Assembly: GCA_027489035.1 (NCBI GenBank)
Contig: JAIYAN010000012.1
Coordinates: forward strand, 349,437-413,436
Length of the DNA: 64,000 nt
Direction of reading: 5' to 3'
DNA from: Chitinophagaceae bacterium
Lineage (GTDB): Bacteria; Bacteroidota; Bacteroidia; Chitinophagales; Chitinophagaceae
A program made the position numbers and the translations under genes. Below the pieces are notes generated by a model that saw nothing but the letters and a program-made list of their open reading frames with translations, searched no databases and had not been told where the DNA came from. Below, one piece after another: positions 28,401 through 36,884 of this stretch (position 1 is the first letter of the stretch; every line of letters begins with the position of its first letter).

Positions 28401-29753
28401 ACGCGCTTTTTTGGACAGAATATAAAAAGTATGGCGCCTGGATTTAATTTTATAATGGGTTGGCAGCCAGATACCAATTGGCTCAATCAACAAGCCAGTA
28501 GAGGTATTATGTCTAAAGACAGTAATTTCAATTCATTGATTCAGCAAAATTTAGATCAAAAGTTAACGCTAACTGCGCAATTAGAACCATTCAAAGAAGT
28601 CAATGTTGCCATCAATATCAGCAAATCATTTTCTAAAACGTACAGTGAAACATTTAGATATATTGATACCAACTTTAATGGTACTAATCCTACATTCCAA
28701 CATTTAAATCCTTATGCTGGTGGTAGTTTTGATGTTTCTTATGTTGCTTTTAAAACATTGTTTGGAAAGTTTGATCCCAATAGAGTTTCTTCAACATTCA
28801 AAACTTTTGAAAACAATAGGATTATACTTTCGGAGCGTTTGGGAAAATTGAATCCGTATACAAATAATGCTGTTGGCTCTGATGGATATTATTATGGTTA
28901 TGGAAAGTATGCTATTGATGTGTTGATACCTTCGTTTATTGCAGCTTATACAGGGCAGGATCCTAAATCAGTAGGGTTGATAAAACAGGAAAATAAAAAC
29001 ATCAGATCTAATCCATTTAAAGCCATTATTCCACGACCCAATTGGAAGATAGATTATAACGGATTATCTAAAATAAAACCATTAGATAAATTGTTTACAA
29101 GCTTTACGCTTACACATGGTTATACGGGTAATTTAAGTATGAATGGATTTACATCTGCACTACTTTATCAGGACGTATCAAAATATGGCTATCCTTCATT
29201 TTATGACACAGGGTCAAAGAATTTTATACCTTTTTTCTTAGTTCCTAATGTAAGTATTCAAGAGCAATTTTCACCGTTAGTGGGTGTAGATATGATGTTT
29301 GTAAATCAATTCCAGGCGAAGTTTGAGTATTCAAAAACCCGTCAATTGAGTTTGAGTTTAAATGATTATCAATTAAGCGAAGTCAGAAGTACCGAATTTA
29401 CAATTGGCGCTGGATATCGAAAAAAAGGATTGAAATTACTTGGTGGGTTGAAGCTGCCATCTTTTTTAAGTAAAGAAAAAAGTGGAAAATTAGATAATGA
29501 AATTAGTTTCAGGGTTGATTTTAGGGTGAGGGATAATGTAACTGCCAATAGTAGGCTGGATCAGGATAATAATTTTGCGACCTCAGGAAGTAAAGAAACT
29601 TCGTTTAGTCCAACAATAGATTATTTCTTAAACAGTAAAATCAATTTAAAACTTTACTTCGACCAAAGAAGGGTGAAGCCTTATATTTCTTCAAGTGCAC
29701 CAACCACAAATACAAGGGCTGGAATTCAAATTAGAATTTCATTATCTCAGTAG
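22464..29753 (+). CDS. sprA: SprA: T9SS outer-membrane translocon and gliding-motility protein
   Basis: SprA (Sov in Porphyromonas) is the giant 36-stranded beta-barrel through which T9SS cargo crosses the outer membrane; needed for gliding in motile species. 2429 residues, close to the known length of about 2400. The N-terminus MSINRNLSQSLFKVMLCLALFTVFVVDG acts as the signal peptide. The rest is long alternating beta-strand sequence with SprA landmarks such as GVDVTAGYQGQKIDNPTLPE-like NPTLPESARRNGGLDFQMN, YGDINLGSPM, LRIEVWVTNRNG, VYIDDFEGSKSGIDLR, VEFIEFWLQDPF and the C-terminal KINLKLYFDQRRVKPYISSS. The frame is open and unbroken. It ends 8 bases from a convergent SDR gene. A T9SS is thus present, although other core genes (porV, gldKLMN) are not here. 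Confidence 0.95.
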   Translation: MSINRNLSQSLFKVMLCLALFTVFVVDGFGKNLPLEIILKADTTTPAASTNLPYPITDRRGDNLSNSNYNSFNYFQPSNQKDSIVYDYDSKRYIVYEKIGNRYIRTPLSYSFNEYWSLKNRQAEIDYFQKRSNTTNILNRGKFSKPRLSLTDGLFNRLFGNGKIEISPQGNVDVTAGYQGQKIDNPTLPESARRNGGLDFQMNTQLNVNASIGDKLKFPINYNTLANFDLDNQLKLDYSGKDDEILKRFEAGNVAFPAKGTLIPGAQQLFGLKTSLQFGKLFITGVLANQKSQRQNVNLQGGTSATPFEIKADEYEENRHFLISQYFKDNYNKVMSNLPAITAPIQVLRIEVWVTNRNGTTTDTRDIVGLADLAEARPYLPAPTINVLTGLAVPFNGSNDLLTKILNQPNARNTSLIFNNLQSLGLRPVQDFEKTFARKLDSTQYTFNRQLGMLSLSQPLQTDEVLGVAFQYTYNGRIFQVGEFSQDVPPDSSSANQKILFLKLLKATSQRPSLPIWSLMMKNVYTVGYGTLSASDFKLDVLYQQPGLGAKRYVPYGDINLGSPMISLINLDRLNSQLDPQPDGVFDYVEGFTVVSNYSRVVFPVLEPFGRDLAKQIYSTIPTTVTDTLFYALYDSIKAVAQQFPNLNRFVLKGTAKTSGSSEISIGYNIPPGSVIVTAGGRTLQEGIDYDINYDLGTIKMTNQAILNAGLPVQVNFENNATFGLQQRNYMGLRFDYNAKNTLKEQLSFGGTIVRLGERPFFTKVNYNEEPIRNTMYGLDVNYRKDLPRLTKIIDKIPFYSTTAPSSMNAYFEGAYLKPGHAPQIGRGSNGLVYIDDFEGSKSGIDLRFPLVSWSLASTPAQATDRNGIELFPEASQNNNLTYGKSRAKIAWYQIEQTLQQPEANNNPISDRNELSDPRVRQVYQKEIFPQRTTGFGESQLVTFDLAYYPKEKGPYNYEADNTKVNSTGKFIDPTTKFGGLMRNIDQSDFETSNVEFIEFWLQDPFILPQYSNSTGGKLYFNLGNISEDVLKDGKRFYENGLTTPNVPSPVDNTVWGKVPRNPIQVTNAFSNNPDDRKYQDVGFDGLSDTAELRVRAEYLSSLETTFGSTSQIYLNAVKDPSVDNYRNYRDGSFTANDGILKRYKNFNSPDGNSPISNGGEFSSAATLYPDAEDLNKDNTLNETEEYFQYIVDIKPKNATEMLIGNNFIVDKKEVPISLANGTTRNETWYQFRIPIGSYDRKIGNIPDFKSIRFMRMFLTGFEDSVVMRFGLLQLTRNVWRKFKYKIDSTGLYAPTSITPFNVEAVNIEENDRRTPLPYRTPKEIQRVQTLSNNGVNLLQNEQALSMTFCNLRKGDAKGVFQTFANRDIRQFRKLSMYIHAEQAQNPANTIQDKDLTAVVRLGTDFVSNYYEIRIPLTLTPLTAGLNPDTDAYNDSLWFPSNSLDVDLDILTKIKQARNLSSTPLGTLFKQLQENGQTYSVIGNPNLGEVRGILLGVENTTSNSACGQVWVNELRLSSINEQGGWAAIGRVDANLADLGTVSLSANFHSRGFGTLEQRVVERYRDDFFQFDVSSNLELGKLLPKKMGISIPVFASYSQTTSTPQYDPYDLDIKLKDKLNSSPKSKRDSIRNNAIDFTSVKTVNFTNVKKTKTNGKSPKIYDIENVDVSYSYIKTETHNPLIERNEVTKHRGALGYNYSPQPKPFEPFKNSFKKVKTKWLDIIKEINFNYLPNQLSFRADISRQFGAIKPRSVGETKYAIPETYDKYFTMQRDYILRWNFTKSINFDYTATNNSRVDEPAGRINTKQKKDTIWNNFLKGGRNTIFNQAVNMSYVLPTAKFPLLDWTTANVRYQTTYKWIGASRLAVNLGNLLENTQQKEATVQLDFTKLYQNSKWLRQMDQPSNKEDQQKWRNRITKVRDSVLTKSGKKVLKTKRIVDKTAMPYVSNGVKVFGKLLTSVKQVNFTASENAGTRLPGYMDSTRFFGQNIKSMAPGFNFIMGWQPDTNWLNQQASRGIMSKDSNFNSLIQQNLDQKLTLTAQLEPFKEVNVAINISKSFSKTYSETFRYIDTNFNGTNPTFQHLNPYAGGSFDVSYVAFKTLFGKFDPNRVSSTFKTFENNRIILSERLGKLNPYTNNAVGSDGYYYGYGKYAIDVLIPSFIAAYTGQDPKSVGLIKQENKNIRSNPFKAIIPRPNWKIDYNGLSKIKPLDKLFTSFTLTHGYTGNLSMNGFTSALLYQDVSKYGYPSFYDTGSKNFIPFFLVPNVSIQEQFSPLVGVDMMFVNQFQAKFEYSKTRQLSLSLNDYQLSEVRSTEFTIGAGYRKKGLKLLGGLKLPSFLSKEKSGKLDNEISFRVDFRVRDNVTANSRLDQDNNFATSGSKETSFSPTIDYFLNSKINLKLYFDQRRVKPYISSSAPTTNTRAGIQIRISLSQ

Positions 29754-29761
29754 AAAACGGG

Positions 29762-30517
29762 TTAATCTTTATGGAAATAACTGGCGCTCGCTTGTTGTTT
29801 TGGCATAATCGTAAGTTCGTTTATGCATACATGTGAGGGTAGATTAGCAGCATAAAAAATAGTGTCAGCAACGTCTTCAGGTGTTAATGGTTTAAATCCG
29901 TTATATACTTGTGAAGCTTTTGTGGCGTCACCTTTAAATCGCACAATCGAAAACTCTGTTTCAACAGCACCAGGATGAATAGCAGTAACACGAATTCCCT
30001 TTTTTAATAAATCAATACGCATGGATTTTGTAATGGCATCAACTGCAAATTTTGAGGCGCAATACACATTTCCGTTTTCATAAACTTCTTTTCCAGCAAT
30101 TGAACCAATATTAACAACAACACTTTCATTTGGAATTAATAAATCTAAAACAGCTTTTGATACATAAAGTAAGCCATTCACATTTGTTTGAAGCATCGTT
30201 TCCCAATCGTTAATATCGCAATCAGCAAAATTATCTCTGCCCAATGAAAGGCCAGCATTATTAATGAGTACATCAATTTTTTTCCAATCTTCTGGCAAAT
30301 TTTTTATGGCTTCAAACACCGCATTTTTATCTTGAACATCAAAACATAAATCCAAAACATCAACATTAAATTTAGATTCTAAGTCTGTTTTAATTTTATT
30401 TAATCGATCTGCTCTTCGCCCAGAAATGATTAATCGAAATTTTTCTGCTGCAAATTTTTCTGCACAAGCTTTTCCAATACCCGAAGTTGCACCAGTAATT
30501 AATATAGTTTTACTCAT
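29762..30517 (-). CDS. Short-chain dehydrogenase/reductase (YdfG-like)
   Basis: NAD(P)-dependent oxidoreductase, 251 residues, classical SDR fold. TGATSGIGKA (residues 9-17) binds the cofactor; SGRRADRL after strand 2 has the Arg pair that favours NADP(H). LINNAGLS is the structural motif, and the catalytic triad is S139, Y152 and K156 (VYCASKFAVDAI). The C-terminal LTIMPKQQAS is typical of the YdfG/3-hydroxy acid dehydrogenase branch (serine or 3-hydroxyisobutyrate oxidation in characterised members). Substrate is inference. Confidence 0.9.
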   Translation of the reverse strand: MSKTILITGATSGIGKACAEKFAAEKFRLIISGRRADRLNKIKTDLESKFNVDVLDLCFDVQDKNAVFEAIKNLPEDWKKIDVLINNAGLSLGRDNFADCDINDWETMLQTNVNGLLYVSKAVLDLLIPNESVVVNIGSIAGKEVYENGNVYCASKFAVDAITKSMRIDLLKKGIRVTAIHPGAVETEFSIVRFKGDATKASQVYNGFKPLTPEDVADTIFYAANLPSHVCINELTIMPKQQASASYFHKD

Positions 30518-30643
30518 TTCGTTTTTTATTAAATATATCGAAAATTCCTTTTGGCTATTTGCGGAAAGCTTTCAAAATTGGTTTTGCAAAAATAGTTTTT
30601 TGATTCGGAGAAATGAATCAAAACTGAAAGTAGATTTAAAAAC

Positions 30644-33286
30644 TTATTTGATTAATAAGAAGGTGCCTTTAGTAGTGATAGCTTGGTTATTAAATTTCTT
30701 CCCTTCAATGTAATAAACATAAGTACCTGATGGTTGTGTAATGCCATTGATTTTGCCATCCCAGCCTTTGCCAGTTCTTGTGGTAGAAAACATAAGTTGA
30801 CCCCAACGATTTAATACCATGAATTTGTCAATTGTTTTCATTCCAATTGCAATTGGTTTTATCACATCGTTTAATCCATCATTATTGGGCGTAAATGCAT
30901 TTGGGATAAAAAAATCAGGTTCTACTTTATAATAACTAACATTGATGGTATCCGTATCAAAACATCCAATACTATTGCTTACCTTAACCACATATTCAAT
31001 GTTGTCTTGTGGTGTTGAAATGGGGTTGGCAATAAATGGATTACTTAGCCATTGAGTTACGGGTGTCCATAAATAATTTGTACTTCCAGTAGCTTGCAAA
31101 TACAAGGGCTGATTCATTGCCACAGCAGTGTCTCTTGGTCCAGCATCAGCAATTATTCTGTTAATATTTAACCGAACAATATCTTTAACAGGTTTGGGAC
31201 AACCGCGTATATCCCTAACAGTTACTACAAAGTCTATTATTCCGGCACTTGGATTAACAACAATGGGGTTAGGAGAGGTTGAATCGGACAAAAAATTTGC
31301 TGGAGACCAACTGTAAAAAACACCGCCTGATGCATTTAAATATGCGTTTGTTCCCCAACAAATTGAGGTGTCACTTCCTGCATTCGCTATAGGATAAGGA
31401 ACGGTTTTAACTTTTATAGAATCTCTTGCGAAACAAGACCCAATATTACTTTGAACATAAAAAGTGGTTTGATTTGCAGTAGGAATTGCCAATGCCTCTT
31501 TGATTCTAGGGTTTAATATTACATTTTCTGGTGTCCAATGATATAGAAGTCCATCACTTATTATTTTAAATTTAATGGTATCTGTTAAACAAATTGTAGT
31601 GTCATTACCTGTATTTAAACTTACAAAATCTACTACATTAACTTTTACCGTATCAAGTGCTATACAACCTATAGAGTCAATAAATTTCAAATAATAAATG
31701 GTATTCACCAATGGGTTTATAATAGGGTTTGGTATGGAAGTATTGTTGATATTATAATTTGGAGTCCAAGTGAAATTGCCTGGAATATTAGACGTTGCAT
31801 TTAATTGAAGAAAATCGCTTGAGCACATCAAAGTATCATTGGTGGCTTTAAGTGTTGGCTTATCAACAATTTTAATGGTTCTGTAAACTGTATCTAGACA
31901 TCCTAAATTAGTACCAACAATTAAACTTGCCGAAAAAGTACCTGTATCTTGAAAAACAAATTGTGGGTTTTGAATATTGCTTGTGTCATTTGTAGCATTA
32001 ATTAAACCAAAATCCCAATGCCAATTGTTTACTACGCCAAAATTTGTACGTGTAAGGTCCCTTAATTGAACTGGCTTGCCTTTACATGCGGGGTTGTTAG
32101 ATGATATTTCTGGGAAAAATCCAGGATATACTTTTACAAGCGCATTAACTGTGTCTGAACAACCCGTTCCCGGATTTACAATATAAGTTACGTTGTAAGT
32201 TCCAGCACCTGAATAAATATGCGTAGGGTTTTCAATATTTGAAATATTTAAAATCCCTGAAGCAGGGTCTCCAAAGTTCCATAAAAAAGTTTCATTCAAT
32301 GGAGATGGTGTAATATTGGTAAAGTCAATGGTAAAATTATCACAATTGATATAGCTTGAGTTTAAATTGGCACTTGCAAAGTCACATTCTGCCACCGTTA
32401 TGATAAAATCTTTACGATGTGTTGTTATTAATAGATTGTTACGGTAAGCTTTCACAGCAACTGAAACCACATATCTTCCAGCTTCTGGAGCAATTCCAGT
32501 AATGATACCTGTTTGAGCATTGAGAATTGCATTATTTCCTAATGGTCTTAAACCTGAAAAACTACTAGAATAATTTAAAGATGGATAAGGGGGTAAACTT
32601 GGAGTAATATTACCTGCATTTTGAGCTGCTCCTCCATCATAAGCACTAATAAAAGAATAAACCAATTGATCTCCATCTTCGTCAGTAGCACTAAAGTCAA
32701 GGGTGAATTCTTTATTGAAGCAAAGTATGGAAATGCCTTTTTCAAACTTAGGACAATTATCTAGAATAGGTACATTATTAAAATCTGATCCAGGTATAAC
32801 AGTTGAATACGTTGCACCAGCACCATTTGTAGTGGGATTAATTGTAATGTTATTTATATTTTCTATTCTGCAACATGTTTGGTAGGTGGCCGTATAACCC
32901 GAATTGTTATTGTTCAAAGTAACTACAATAGCATAATATCCAGCGGTGTAATTTAAATTTGGCGCACCAACAATACATCTTGGTATATTAATAATCGGTA
33001 ACACCTCAGTTCTATTTAAATTAGCATCTAAAGTTGGCAAATTTCCCGCTCCATTATAAGGTTCATTATTGTCATTATTGAAGATTCCAATTCTAACTGT
33101 AGCTGGCATTGCTGCACAATTTCCAGTACAATTTTCATCTCTAAATAATACCAATGTAATTCTAAATGTTCTAGTAGAAGGGGTACTAGAAATCAATTCA
33201 TACCTCATCTCACCACCTGTTATGTGACGCGAATAGCCACATAAAGTAGTAATTAAAAAAATAAAAGACAACAAGGTGATTTTCAT
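30644..33286 (-). CDS. Large secreted PKD/Ig-repeat protein with T9SS type B (CHU_C) sorting domain
   Basis: 880 residues. Signal peptide about residues 1-19, then a roughly 290-residue N-terminal module beginning HITGGEMRYEL that recurs in Bacteroidota surface proteins. Next come two PKD domains (about 300-475; NETFLWNFGDPAS and NNWHWDFGL mark their W-x-F-G cores), then four Ig-like repeats of 75-80 residues, each starting near 'D-T-x-IC' and carrying Y-x-W-x-P (for example LYHWTPENV, FYSWSPANF, NYLWTPVTQ). The last 95 residues (PNAFTPNNDGLNDVIKP ... LNRWGQLMF ... GWDGKINGITQPSGTYVYYIEG) are the CHU_C/type B domain that targets proteins to T9SS. A surface adhesin-like or extracellular role is inferred. 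Confidence 0.92.
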   Translation of the reverse strand: MKITLLSFIFLITTLCGYSRHITGGEMRYELISSTPSTRTFRITLVLFRDENCTGNCAAMPATVRIGIFNNDNNEPYNGAGNLPTLDANLNRTEVLPIINIPRCIVGAPNLNYTAGYYAIVVTLNNNNSGYTATYQTCCRIENINNITINPTTNGAGATYSTVIPGSDFNNVPILDNCPKFEKGISILCFNKEFTLDFSATDEDGDQLVYSFISAYDGGAAQNAGNITPSLPPYPSLNYSSSFSGLRPLGNNAILNAQTGIITGIAPEAGRYVVSVAVKAYRNNLLITTHRKDFIITVAECDFASANLNSSYINCDNFTIDFTNITPSPLNETFLWNFGDPASGILNISNIENPTHIYSGAGTYNVTYIVNPGTGCSDTVNALVKVYPGFFPEISSNNPACKGKPVQLRDLTRTNFGVVNNWHWDFGLINATNDTSNIQNPQFVFQDTGTFSASLIVGTNLGCLDTVYRTIKIVDKPTLKATNDTLMCSSDFLQLNATSNIPGNFTWTPNYNINNTSIPNPIINPLVNTIYYLKFIDSIGCIALDTVKVNVVDFVSLNTGNDTTICLTDTIKFKIISDGLLYHWTPENVILNPRIKEALAIPTANQTTFYVQSNIGSCFARDSIKVKTVPYPIANAGSDTSICWGTNAYLNASGGVFYSWSPANFLSDSTSPNPIVVNPSAGIIDFVVTVRDIRGCPKPVKDIVRLNINRIIADAGPRDTAVAMNQPLYLQATGSTNYLWTPVTQWLSNPFIANPISTPQDNIEYVVKVSNSIGCFDTDTINVSYYKVEPDFFIPNAFTPNNDGLNDVIKPIAIGMKTIDKFMVLNRWGQLMFSTTRTGKGWDGKINGITQPSGTYVYYIEGKKFNNQAITTKGTFLLIK

Positions 33287-33348
33287 GACTTCTTCTAAGG
33301 TAAAGCATTAAAATTCGAAAGATAATACTTAAAAAATACAGATGCAAG

Positions 33349-34152
33349 TTATACAGCTATATGATTTTGCAAAAATAATATAATAGCATTATTTGACAAG
33401 CTGGGATTTTCATAAAAACCAATATGTGCAGTATTGGTTAATAGTTTTATTTCTGATATTCTAGGTAAAATAGACTGACTTATATTATCAGTATATCTAA
33501 CCAATGTGTCTTCTATACCACAAATAAATAAAACCGGAATTGATGCATTTTTTAGCAAATCAATTCTGTCGGGCCTGTTTTTGATCGCATTATAATATTG
33601 TATCAATGTATTTTTAGAAATATTAATTCCCATCTGCAGAAACGAATCAATAAAAGAATTATTGCATTTATTGGTTGAAAATAATTTTGGAACAGTGGTT
33701 TTTAAAAAAGCCAAACTGCCAAATTCATGAATAAATTGAATCGATTTATTTCTTTGCTCTAATTTATTTTCATCATCTGAATAAGCTGTTGAATGAATTA
33801 GGCCAATTGATGAAACATCTTCTGGAAATTGAGCTAAATAAGCCAATGCGATATATCCGCCCATGCTGTGACCAAAAACTGAAAATTGCTTTATTTTTTC
33901 AGCTAAAATGATTTCCCTTAACCCTTCAGCATAGAGATCTATTGTGATGTTTTCAACGTTCAGCATATCTGAATTTCCCGAACCAAAAATATCCGGAAGA
34001 ATTAAGGTATAATATTTGCTGAGTGCTTCTATTTGATATTCCCAAACGCGCCAATCTTCACCAAACCCATGAATAAGCATCAAGTATTTTCCCTTGCCAT
34101 AAATTTTATAATGTAAAACTGAATTTTTGAAAAGTACTTTTTTACTTATCAT
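33349..34152 (-). CDS. Alpha/beta hydrolase
   Basis: 267 residues from the ATG at 34152, whose bases overlap the upstream gene's TGA (ATGA), indicating translational coupling. An in-frame start 129 bases further upstream would lie inside the upstream gene and adds non-family sequence. Fold markers: LMLIHGFGEDWRVWE (oxyanion HG loop), ILPDIFGSGNS, the nucleophile elbow FSVFGHSMGGYIAL with the catalytic Ser, FICGIEDTLVRY with the likely acid, and NTAHIGFYENP with the catalytic His. Substrate is unknown. Partner gene: a DUF4105 membrane protein. Confidence 0.88.
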   Translation of the reverse strand: MISKKVLFKNSVLHYKIYGKGKYLMLIHGFGEDWRVWEYQIEALSKYYTLILPDIFGSGNSDMLNVENITIDLYAEGLREIILAEKIKQFSVFGHSMGGYIALAYLAQFPEDVSSIGLIHSTAYSDDENKLEQRNKSIQFIHEFGSLAFLKTTVPKLFSTNKCNNSFIDSFLQMGINISKNTLIQYYNAIKNRPDRIDLLKNASIPVLFICGIEDTLVRYTDNISQSILPRISEIKLLTNTAHIGFYENPSLSNNAIILFLQNHIAV

Positions 34153-35309
34153 TTTAAATTCAGTTTTTGAGATATTATAAAATACGACCTGACCATTATT
34201 GATAGTACAATCGGAACTAGTGAAACATTTAATTGCTGTGGTAAAAAATTCCAACCGATTAATACTAATGAAAGAAAACAAGCAATAAACACAAAATAGT
34301 ATCTTACGAACGTCTGTTTACTTTTTATGAAAAATGCTGCTATTAGATTGGTAGGTAATGCCCATAAAATATTATAATTGTTTTTTGTCATGATGTGATC
34401 TGTGCCAAACCACATGAAAATAAATAAAATGCCAAGTGCGCCTGTAAAAAATAAAATGGTAAAATCTAAGCCAGTTGTTATTATAGAAACAAATTTATTT
34501 TTTACAAAAGATAATGAGAACACAACTGCAAAAAATATCCAGAAACAAAAGTTAGGTGTAAATAAAGATTTTGAAATTTGATTGATGAAAGTAGGCGGGG
34601 TAAGTTGAACTTTTTCGGAAACCAATTTTTGATTTGTACATTGATCAAATGCGTTCATCAAATTTTCGGGAAGAAACTCTTGTTCTTCAGCAGACATAAT
34701 TTTATCTGTTTTTGCACCAAGCAATAAGTCAATTCCTAATTTGCTCCAATGTTGTTCGCTTTTATTCAAATACATGTGAATGGCTTGTCTGAAAAGAGTT
34801 TGTTCAGGCATGACATAGGGTAGATTTGGAATGGTTTGTTTGTAATTGGAAATGATATCTCTCAATCTTGTGGTGCAATTATCGTAGAAAAAATCGTATT
34901 GATAATATTTATTTTCCTCTTTTAGATTTTCAATTAAAGCGTGCTTGATGTCATTTTTTTCTTGTTCGGAGAGATTTAAAATTTGTTCGGTAATGCCACG
35001 ACCTTCGGCTGTATAACTATAAATAAAATCTTCTGTATGCTGAACGCTTACAAAATAATTGAGTTTCCCTTTTATGAATTTGATGTAAAATTCCTCGTCG
35101 TTAAAGTTGAAGGTTCCGTAATTAAATACAAGATCGTTTACATTGTTGCTGTCCACAATTCTGATGGCACTATGTCCAAATATCGAATACAATTCATTCC
35201 CAGGTGTACAGGTAAGTAAAGAGATGCGCAATCTAGATGAATCTTGTGCATTGGTTTTAAGTACAAAAGCAAAGGCCAATAAAATAAAAAATTGGATAAA
35301 TTTCTTCAT
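34149..35309 (-). CDS. DUF4105 (Lnb N-terminal-like) membrane protein
   Basis: 386 residues: a signal peptide (about 1-21), a periplasmic DUF4105 domain (about 25-200), and five predicted membrane helices in the C-terminal third (about 250-385). The DUF4105 domain is a papain-like fold; its likely catalytic residues are visible as the His of SIFGHSAIRIVD and the Cys of FFYDNCTTRLRDI. The reaction is unknown; amidase, thioesterase or acyltransferase-type chemistry is possible. The arrangement of an extracytoplasmic Cys/His domain tethered to a membrane domain, with a coupled alpha/beta hydrolase downstream, suggests one pathway at the envelope, which is inference. Confidence 0.85.
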   Translation of the reverse strand: MKKFIQFFILLAFAFVLKTNAQDSSRLRISLLTCTPGNELYSIFGHSAIRIVDSNNVNDLVFNYGTFNFNDEEFYIKFIKGKLNYFVSVQHTEDFIYSYTAEGRGITEQILNLSEQEKNDIKHALIENLKEENKYYQYDFFYDNCTTRLRDIISNYKQTIPNLPYVMPEQTLFRQAIHMYLNKSEQHWSKLGIDLLLGAKTDKIMSAEEQEFLPENLMNAFDQCTNQKLVSEKVQLTPPTFINQISKSLFTPNFCFWIFFAVVFSLSFVKNKFVSIITTGLDFTILFFTGALGILFIFMWFGTDHIMTKNNYNILWALPTNLIAAFFIKSKQTFVRYYFVFIACFLSLVLIGWNFLPQQLNVSLVPIVLSIMVRSYFIISQKLNLK

Positions 35310-35334
35310 AATTCCAAATAGTCAAAAGGTAAAA

Positions 35335-36834
35335 TTATCGACTATAATTTGGTGCCTCTTTGGTGATGAAAATATCATGCGCATGACTTTCGCTCATACC
35401 AGCATTTGTTATTTTTACAAATTGAGCTTGTTGTAATGCTTTAATATTTGATGCCCCACAATAGCCCATTCCAGCTCTCAATCCACCGGTAAATTGATGA
35501 ACAACTTCCTTGAGACTACCTTTAAATGCAACCCTTCCTTCAATTCCTTCAGGAACGAATTTTTTTACATCCGCTTCAGCATCTTGGAAATAACGATCGC
35601 TACTGCCTTGAGCCATAGCGCCCAATGACCCCATGCCTCGATATTGTTTAAATTTACGTCCTTCGTAGATAATGGTTTCGCCCGGACTTTCTTCTGTTCC
35701 AGCAAACATATTTCCCATCATTACACAAGTAGCACCTGCGGCTAAAGCTTTAACCATATCACCAGTATACCGAATTCCACCATCGCTAATGATGCCTACT
35801 TTTTTATTTTTTAATGCTGCTGCAACTTCCATAACAGCTGTAATTTGAGGAACACCTGTACCAGCAACAATACGTGTAGTACAAATAGAACCAGGGCCTA
35901 TACCTACTTTTATCGCATCTGCCCCAGCATTAGCTAATGCAAGTGCACCTGCTCCTGTTCCTACGTTCCCAGCAATAACAGATAAAGTTTTAAATGATTT
36001 TTTAATTTTTTTAAGCGCATCAATTACGCCTTTTGTATGTCCGTGTGCGCTATCCAAACAAATGGCATCTACACCAACATGATGTAATGCAGCCACTCGA
36101 TCCAAAATATCAGAAGTTATACCAACACCAGCACCTACAAGCAATCTGCCAAACTCATCTTTAACCGCATTGGGATTGCTTTTTAATTTTAAAATATCTC
36201 CAAAAGTAATTAAGCCAATTAAAGCTCCCGATTTATTTACAACAGGAAGTTTTTCAATTTTATTTTGTTTGAAAATGAGTTCAGCTTTTTTAAGATCGGT
36301 TCCTTCTGGAGCTGTGATGAGGTTTTCTTTAGTCATCACGGTGCTTATTTTGTGTTTTGGATTATTCTCAAAACGCAAATCTCTGTTGGTTAAAATGCCC
36401 ACCAATTTTTTATTTCCATCAATAACTGGAATGCCACCAATTTTATTTTCACGCATGAGCATCAAAGCTTCCCCTATGGTTGAATCAGGGCTTAAAGTGA
36501 TTGGATCTAAAATTAGTCCGCTTTCACTTCTTTTTACTTTTCTTACCTGATCAGCTTGTTGTTGAATACTCATGTTTTTATGAAGTACACCCAAGCCGCC
36601 CTCTCTTGCCATCGCAATGGCTAAAGAAGCTTCAGTAACAGTATCCATTGCCGCACTGAGTATTGGAATATTCAACTGAATTTTTTGGGTTAAAGTTGAT
36701 TGAATCTCCACATCACGCGGTAGAATCTCTGAATAAGCAGGAATTAATAATACATCATCAAAGGTTAAGCCTTCATGAATTATTTTGCCGTAATTTTTTT
36801 GTGGGGAAGTTTTAATATTGGTTGCCATAGGCAA
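35335..36834 (-). CDS. guaB: Inosine-5'-monophosphate dehydrogenase
   Basis: Oxidises IMP to XMP with NAD+, the committed step of guanine nucleotide synthesis. 499 residues: a (beta/alpha)8 barrel interrupted by a pair of CBS domains (about 108-225, [29 protein letters not shown]). The active-site loop GSICTT gives the catalytic C318, followed by [10 protein letters not shown]. The flap region [12 protein letters not shown] and C-terminal [12 protein letters not shown] are standard. It lies 50 bases downstream of dprA and 25 bases upstream of the DUF4105 gene on the same strand, so it may be part of a long transcript. Confidence 0.97.
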   Translation of the reverse strand: MPMATNIKTSPQKNYGKIIHEGLTFDDVLLIPAYSEILPRDVEIQSTLTQKIQLNIPILSAAMDTVTEASLAIAMAREGGLGVLHKNMSIQQQADQVRKVKRSESGLILDPITLSPDSTIGEALMLMRENKIGGIPVIDGNKKLVGILTNRDLRFENNPKHKISTVMTKENLITAPEGTDLKKAELIFKQNKIEKLPVVNKSGALIGLITFGDILKLKSNPNAVKDEFGRLLVGAGVGITSDILDRVAALHHVGVDAICLDSAHGHTKGVIDALKKIKKSFKTLSVIAGNVGTGAGALALANAGADAIKVGIGPGSICTTRIVAGTGVPQITAVMEVAAALKNKKVGIISDGGIRYTGDMVKALAAGATCVMMGNMFAGTEESPGETIIYEGRKFKQYRGMGSLGAMAQGSSDRYFQDAEADVKKFVPEGIEGRVAFKGSLKEVVHQFTGGLRAGMGYCGASNIKALQQAQFVKITNAGMSESHAHDIFITKEAPNYSR

Positions 36835-36884
36835 AAATAAGTTGAAATCCTTAATTTCAAAATATTTTATAGTTTTTAATCAAG

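Noticed and set aside
33349..34281. Longer start of the alpha/beta hydrolase at 34281
   Set aside because: It would add 43 non-family residues inside the upstream gene. The ATG at 34152 overlapping the upstream TGA is the natural coupled start.
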